A stretch of 18,754 nt of DNA, from assembly GCA_002371215.1 (NCBI GenBank), contig DFGL01000001.1:1834-20587 (forward strand), read 5' to 3'. This stretch comes from Ruminococcaceae bacterium UBA3751. Lineage in GTDB: Bacteria > Bacillota > Clostridia > Oscillospirales > Acutalibacteraceae. Positions 14,695 to 18,754 of the stretch are shown here, piece by piece. Position numbers and translations under genes: made by a program. Below the pieces are notes generated by a model. The model did no database searches and had not been told where the DNA came from. It worked only from the letters and a program-made list of their open reading frames with translations. Positions within the stretch are counted from its first letter, which is position 1; each line of letters starts with the position of its first letter.

Positions 14695-16167
14695 ATGAGC
14701 ATTAAGAATTATGAATTTTGGTTTGTAGTAGGAACGCAGTTTCTTTACGGTGAGGATATTTTTGAAACAATTGACAGCCATTCCGCTGAAATGGCGGCAG
14801 AGTGGAGCGAAAAGCTTCCGTGCAAGGTTGTTGCAAAGCCCTGCGTAAGAACTGCAAAGGGTATTCTTGATATTATGCAGGCGGCAAATAACGATGAAAA
14901 ATGCGCGGGCGTTATAACCTGGATGCATACCTTCTCGCCGTCAAAGATGTGGATTGCGGGCTTCAATGCGCTCAATAAGCCTTTCCTCCACGTAAATACT
15001 CAGTATAACCGCGATATTCCGTGGCAGGAGATTGATATGGACTTTATGAATCTCAATCAGTCAGCCCACGGCGACAGAGAGCACGGCTATATCACGGCGC
15101 GTATGCGCCTTAACCGCAAGGTTGTTGCGGGTTACTGGAAGGACGGCGAATTTCAGCGTAAAATCGGCGTATGGATGAGGGCTGCAGTCGGCGCGTGTGA
15201 GAGCAGAAAACTTCGCGTTCTCCGTATTTCAGACAATATGCGCAACGTTGCGGTTACAGACGGCGACAAGATTGAAGCGCAGATTAAGCTCGGCTGGCAG
15301 GTAGACCATTACGGCGTGGGCGATATAATCCGTATGGTTGAAGCCGTAACGGATGACGAAATTGACGCGCAGATGAAGGAATATTCTGAGCATTATATTA
15401 TGGATACGGAAAATCTTGATTCTGTTCGCTATCAGGCAAGGGAAGAGGTAGCGCTTAAAAAGTTCCTTAATAAAGAGGGCTTCGGCGCTTTCCACACTAA
15501 TTTTGAGGATTTACAGCAGTTACGTCAGCTTCCGGGACTTGCAGCTCAGGACTTAATGCGTCAGGGATACGGCTTCGGCGCTGAGGGCGACTGGAAGGTA
15601 GCCGCAATGACTCGGCTTATGAAACTGATGAGCGAGGGAATGGACGGCGGAACTGCGTTTATGGAGGACTATACCTACCATTTTGAGCCCGAAAACGAAA
15701 TGCTTCTCGGCTCTCATATGCTTGAGGTATGCCCGACTATATCTGCTGAAAAGCCAAAAATTCAGGTACATCCTCTCGGTATCGGCGACAGGGAGGACCC
15801 AGCTCGCCTCGTATTTAAAGCTCAGACCGGCAGCGCCATCGTTGTTACCCTCGTTGATATGGGCGACAGGCTCCGTATGATAGTTAACGACGTTGAGTGT
15901 AAGAAGCAGGTTAACGATATGCCCAAACTTCCCGTAGCGGGCGTACTCTGGAAGCCTCTGCCGAATCTTCAGACCTCTGCTGAGGCGTGGATTTATTCGG
16001 GCGGCGCTCATCATAGCGTTCTCTCATATTCTCTCACCGCAGAGCATATGCGCGATTTTGCGGAGATTATGGGAATTGAGTTTATCCATATTAATAAGGA
16101 TACGAAAATTGACGAGCTCAGAAAAGAGCTTTTCTATAACGATGTTGCTTATAAGTTAGGAATGTAA
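14695..16167 (+). CDS. araA: L-arabinose isomerase
   Basis: Interconverts L-arabinose and L-ribulose in the cytoplasm using Mn2+. The 490-residue length is standard. Family features: EFWFVVGTQFLYG at 7-19; the substrate-region segment ITWMHTFSPSKMW (74-86); and the metal and catalytic positions Glu297 in GFGAEGDWK, Glu324 in FMEDYTYHF, His341 in LGSHMLEVCP and His440 in GGAHHSVLSY, matching E. coli Glu306, Glu333, His350 and His450. Nothing is missing. The ribosome site AGGAGGT overlaps the kinase stop codon, and araD begins two bases after the araA stop, so the three genes are tightly linked. Like other AraA enzymes it could also act on D-galactose in vitro, but the neighbours leave little doubt about the natural substrate. 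Confidence 0.97.
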   Translation: MSIKNYEFWFVVGTQFLYGEDIFETIDSHSAEMAAEWSEKLPCKVVAKPCVRTAKGILDIMQAANNDEKCAGVITWMHTFSPSKMWIAGFNALNKPFLHVNTQYNRDIPWQEIDMDFMNLNQSAHGDREHGYITARMRLNRKVVAGYWKDGEFQRKIGVWMRAAVGACESRKLRVLRISDNMRNVAVTDGDKIEAQIKLGWQVDHYGVGDIIRMVEAVTDDEIDAQMKEYSEHYIMDTENLDSVRYQAREEVALKKFLNKEGFGAFHTNFEDLQQLRQLPGLAAQDLMRQGYGFGAEGDWKVAAMTRLMKLMSEGMDGGTAFMEDYTYHFEPENEMLLGSHMLEVCPTISAEKPKIQVHPLGIGDREDPARLVFKAQTGSAIVVTLVDMGDRLRMIVNDVECKKQVNDMPKLPVAGVLWKPLPNLQTSAEAWIYSGGAHHSVLSYSLTAEHMRDFAEIMGIEFIHINKDTKIDELRKELFYNDVAYKLGM

Positions 16168-16169
16168 TT

Positions 16170-16886
16170 ATGTTGGAAGAATTAAAAGAAAGAGTATTTA
16201 AAGCCAATTTAAGGCTTGTAGAATATAACCTCGTGGTTCTCACGTGGGGAAACGTCTCCGCAATAGACAGAGAGAGCGGACTCGTAGTAATTAAACCCTC
16301 GGGCGTTCCTTATTCAACAATGACTGCCGACGATATGGTTGTTATGGATTTGGACGGAAATAAGGTTGAGGGCAAGCTCAATCCCTCGTCGGATACGCCT
16401 ACTCATCTTGAGCTTTACAGACAGTTCAAGGATATCGGCGGTATCGTTCATACCCATTCTCCGTGGGCTTGTTCATGGGCTCAGGCAGGACGCGATGTAC
16501 CCGCTTACGGTACTACTCATGCAGACTTTGCCAACTGCGCGGTACCCTGCACGAGAGGACTTACAGAAGACGAGGTTTACGGCGAGTACGAACTCAATAC
16601 CGGCAAGGTTATTGTTGAGGAATTCAGAAAAAGGGTGCTCAGTCCCTCAGAGTGTCCCGCTGTGCTTATCCATAGGCATGGTCCGTTTACATGGGGTAAA
16701 AATGAGGATAAGGCTGTTGAAAACGCTCTTATTCTTGAGGAAATATCAAAAATGGCATATCAGACAGAAAGCGTAGCCGCTCTCGGCAGAGATTCGGACA
16801 TAGGAATAGAAGAATATCTCCTTGATAAGCATTATCAGAGAAAACACGGCAAAAACGCATATTACGGTCAGGGAGGTACAATATGA
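16170..16886 (+). CDS. araD: L-ribulose-5-phosphate 4-epimerase
   Basis: Converts L-ribulose-5-phosphate to D-xylulose-5-phosphate, the exit of the arabinose route into the pentose phosphate or phosphoketolase pathway. A class II aldolase/epimerase fold protein of 238 residues, slightly longer than E. coli AraD (231). Zinc ligands are His94 and His96 (IVHTHSPWA) and His170 (IHRHGPF). Catalytic-site positions Asp119 (TTHADF) and Tyr232 (AYYGQ) are kept. The phosphate-binding segments TWGNVSA (25-31), KPSGVPY (42-48) and SSDTPTH (73-79) are present. The complete set distinguishes it from fuculose aldolases. An AGGA site lies in the araA 3' end. Its TGA overlaps the ATG of the downstream VanW-domain gene (ATGA), an arrangement typical of translational coupling. 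Confidence 0.95.
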   Translation: MLEELKERVFKANLRLVEYNLVVLTWGNVSAIDRESGLVVIKPSGVPYSTMTADDMVVMDLDGNKVEGKLNPSSDTPTHLELYRQFKDIGGIVHTHSPWACSWAQAGRDVPAYGTTHADFANCAVPCTRGLTEDEVYGEYELNTGKVIVEEFRKRVLSPSECPAVLIHRHGPFTWGKNEDKAVENALILEEISKMAYQTESVAALGRDSDIGIEEYLLDKHYQRKHGKNAYYGQGGTI

Positions 16887-18553
16887 AAAAAACAGCAGTT
16901 TCAGTCATTATCGCAGTTATTTTTGCAGTGATGTGCTCTGCAGGGATAACTGCAAACGCGGCAGATACAACGAGAACGAGCCTTGCTGCGGCGGAGGTTG
17001 TAACAAGCTATGAAAGCTATTCTTACCGTTTTAAAGAGGTAAAGCCTAAGGTTAAGGTGTATTTAACCGTAAATGAAAAGAGAAAAAGGCTGACTCAGGA
17101 TGAGGATTATAAGGTAACGTATAGTGATAATATCAACGTAGGCACGGCAACAATTACCGTTAAAGGTATTAACGATTATAAGGGCAAAGCATACGGCTCC
17201 TTTGAAATTACACCGCTCAGCATTAAATCTGAGGACGTAACCTTTACTTTACTCAATAAGGCTTACGCAGGCACAGCGCCGAGTTATTCCGTTAAATATA
17301 AATCTCAGCAGCTTACCGAGGGTACAGACTATACCTTCAGCGCTGAAAACTATTCAAAGGCGGGCTACAGAGCCGCTAAGGCAACCTTTAAGGGAATAGG
17401 AAATTTTGTCGGTTCCAAGACGCTGAAAACAAGCGTTTATCCGCACGCAGTAAGCGGACTTAAGGTTAATTCCGTTAAGGGTAATTCAGTTAGACTCAGC
17501 TGGAACAGCCTTCAGCGAGAGGGAGTAACAGCATACAGAGTTTACGAAACGAATTATAACGGATATACCGTTAAAAGACTCGCTGAGGTAAGTTCTAATT
17601 CCGCAACCGTCAGTATTTCATCGGGTAAGGTAACCTATTTCAGAGTTTGCGCTGTTGTTAACGGTAAAAGCACAGTATCAGGGGATTACAGCAACACCGT
17701 AAGCGTTTCCCTGAAACCGGGAAGAACGGTTTCCAATTACGTTGCAAGGGTAGCCAAAAAGAAAATCCTCATCAGCTGGAAGGCAACCTCCTGCTCGGGC
17801 TATCAGATTGCCTATTCAGCCGATAAGAAGTTTAAATCAAAAGTAAACTACGTTTACGCCAATAAAAACAGCACTTCTAAAAGGTTCAAGGTTAAAAAAG
17901 CCAATAAGAATTACTATGTAAGAATAAGAGCGTATACTAAGGTAGGAAAAGCAAAAAAGTTCGGAAAATGGAGCAAGGCTTATCCCTCGGACTTTGAAAA
18001 GCTTTATGAATTCTATTCTTCATACTATGTCAATAAACCTAACAGAACTAAAAACCTTAAGCTCGCAAGCAAAAAGGTGGACGGAACTATCGTTTATCCG
18101 GGCCAGGTATTCTCGTTTAACGATACTGTAGGGCCGAGAACCGCAGAGCGCGGATATAAACCCGCTCCCGTATTTATCGGCGCTGATAAGACGGAGGACG
18201 GTATCGGCGGAGGTATCTGTCAGGTTGCAACAACAATCTATAATGCTGCACTTTACTGTAATTTTGATATAGTTGAGCGCCATCAGCATTCCCAGAAGGT
18301 AACCTACTGTCCGCTCGGCAGAGACGCTGCGATTTACTGGAGAAGCGAAGATGTTAAGTTCAGAAACACAAGCAAGTATCCCGTAAAAATCAGAATGTAC
18401 TGTTCCGACGGCAAGTTAAGCTGCAAAATATTTACAACCGGACCGAAGAAAGCGCCCAAGGTAACGTTAAAAGTAGGACAAAACGGTGAAACCTACACCT
18501 TAAAGCGCCACGTCAACGGCGGTGTTAATTACACGGCTACGTCTAAATATTAA
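16883..18553 (+). CDS. secreted protein with Ig-like, FN3-like and VanW domains
   Basis: A 556-residue exported protein of unknown function. Parts in order: signal peptide (1 to about 26, ending ANA); two Ig-like repeats (about 45-111 and 112-185) with YKVTYSDNINVGTATITVKG and a second, more divergent copy; an FN3 domain (about 190-277); a second, lysine-rich FN3-like module (about 285-366) with GYQIAYSADKKFK, YYVRIRAY and FGKWSK; and a VanW domain (about 386-512). The VanW part shows NRTKNLKLA, the loop VYPGQVFSFNDTVGPRT, GGGICQVATTIYNAAL (442-457, Cys446) and ERHQHS (465-470), followed by YCPLGRDAAIYW. A G5 domain, common after VanW in Firmicutes, is not seen. VanW is named after a vancomycin-resistance accessory gene, but its biochemical role is unknown and no resistance genes are here. 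GGGAGGT precedes the ATG, which overlaps the araD stop by four bases. Why a wall-type protein sits in the arabinose operon is not clear. Confidence 0.9.
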   Translation: MKKTAVSVIIAVIFAVMCSAGITANAADTTRTSLAAAEVVTSYESYSYRFKEVKPKVKVYLTVNEKRKRLTQDEDYKVTYSDNINVGTATITVKGINDYKGKAYGSFEITPLSIKSEDVTFTLLNKAYAGTAPSYSVKYKSQQLTEGTDYTFSAENYSKAGYRAAKATFKGIGNFVGSKTLKTSVYPHAVSGLKVNSVKGNSVRLSWNSLQREGVTAYRVYETNYNGYTVKRLAEVSSNSATVSISSGKVTYFRVCAVVNGKSTVSGDYSNTVSVSLKPGRTVSNYVARVAKKKILISWKATSCSGYQIAYSADKKFKSKVNYVYANKNSTSKRFKVKKANKNYYVRIRAYTKVGKAKKFGKWSKAYPSDFEKLYEFYSSYYVNKPNRTKNLKLASKKVDGTIVYPGQVFSFNDTVGPRTAERGYKPAPVFIGADKTEDGIGGGICQVATTIYNAALYCNFDIVERHQHSQKVTYCPLGRDAAIYWRSEDVKFRNTSKYPVKIRMYCSDGKLSCKIFTTGPKKAPKVTLKVGQNGETYTLKRHVNGGVNYTATSKY

Positions 18554-18632
18554 AGAAAAAAAGACTGCTTTGGGGCGCCCGTCATAAAGAAGGTCAGGTT
18601 TTTGCTTTGTCCTTTTGCCACTAAATAAACTA
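18554..18632. other. unassigned intergenic stretch between the VanW gene and the terminator
   Basis: An A-rich start is followed by a locally G/C-rich core with the 8-bp palindrome GGGCGCCC (about 18583-18590 on either strand), then T-rich sequence. I find no credible reading frame, tRNA or hairpin with a proper loop. The short minus-strand frame across it also runs through the terminator and looks spurious. From 18676 to the window end I see nothing recognisable. Confidence 0.3.
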
Positions 18633-18675
18633 AAAATCGCCTGAATACTCGCGTATTCAGGCGATTTTATAATTT
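18633..18675. terminator. rho-independent terminator, likely bidirectional
   Basis: A perfect 16-bp stem (18633-18648 and 18653-18668) with a TCGC loop. The right arm ends in TTTT and is followed by ATAATTTCTTT; the left arm begins with AAAA, so it could also stop minus-strand transcription. It lies 79 bases after the VanW gene stop and is the best candidate for the end of the arabinose operon transcript. Confidence 0.8.
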
Positions 18676-18754
18676 CTTTATTGCCTAAAATTACTTTGCA
18701 AAAACTGCTTCGCACTCTAAAATCAGACTATTTTTTGTTAGAACAAGGCATAAA

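Noticed and set aside
15553..16014. 153-codon minus-strand frame inside araA
   Set aside because: It lies wholly opposite a well-conserved enzyme gene and resembles no family.
1774..18553. A glycopeptide-resistance function from the VanZ-like and VanW proteins
   Set aside because: The two genes are 15 kb apart in different operons, with no vanHAX or vanRS genes. Both domains are widespread in Clostridia outside resistance clusters.
18500..18715. 71-codon minus-strand frame at the right edge
   Set aside because: It runs through a strong 16-bp terminator stem and into the 3' end of the VanW gene, and no family is recognisable.

Overview
The window looks like a chromosomal segment from a Gram-positive anaerobe of the class Clostridia, most likely a gut Oscillospiraceae/Ruminococcaceae-type organism. 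This rests on moderately low GC, strong AAGGAGG-type ribosome binding sites, a clostridial-type methionyl-tRNA synthetase with an HIGN signature, and a set of secreted proteins common in that group (BspA-like leucine-rich repeats, lysine-rich FN3-like modules, VanW and VanZ domains). The genus assignment is inference. I see no mobile element, CRISPR array, tRNA or rRNA.

Layout: (1) 1-3898, minus strand, a tight four-gene operon read right to left: a lone oligopeptide-type substrate-binding lipoprotein, a VanZ-like membrane protein, glucosamine-6-phosphate deaminase (nagB) and methionyl-tRNA synthetase (metG, cut by the left edge). The genes overlap or nearly touch, behind one good promoter. 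(2) 4046-7372, plus strand, two tandem paralogous secreted BspA-type leucine-rich-repeat proteins. They share a colinear N-terminal domain of about 270 residues (about 84% identical by my count after the signal peptide) but have unrelated C-terminal halves. (3) 7427-8428, minus strand, a lipoprotein of unknown function with short repeats and a Lys/Thr-rich stalk, convergent with the LRR pair across a shared terminator. (4) 8606-12941, plus strand, a small polytopic membrane protein that appears to use a non-canonical ATT start, then a 1257-residue secreted subtilisin-like protease with a large insertion in the catalytic domain, a Kelch-like region and a basic FN3-like tail. (5) 13111-18553, plus strand, an L-arabinose catabolic operon (FGGY ribulokinase, araA, araD) whose last gene overlaps by 4 nt a secreted FN3/VanW-domain protein.

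How the genes fit together: kinase, isomerase and epimerase form a complete route from L-arabinose to D-xylulose-5-phosphate. No arabinose transporter or regulator lies in the window, but a 12-bp perfect palindrome sits over the predicted start of transcription of this operon. The middle of the window is a block of cell-surface genes. Three of its secreted proteins, including the VanW protein attached to the arabinose operon, carry the same lysine-rich FN3-like module. None has an LPXTG-type C-terminus, so charge-based retention in the wall is one possible role for the module (inference).

I found no convincing wholly new system. The observations most worth a second look are the shared basic module, the recombination-prone LRR paralogs, the coupling of a VanW protein to araD, the ATT start, the large insertion in the protease, and the palindromic operator.
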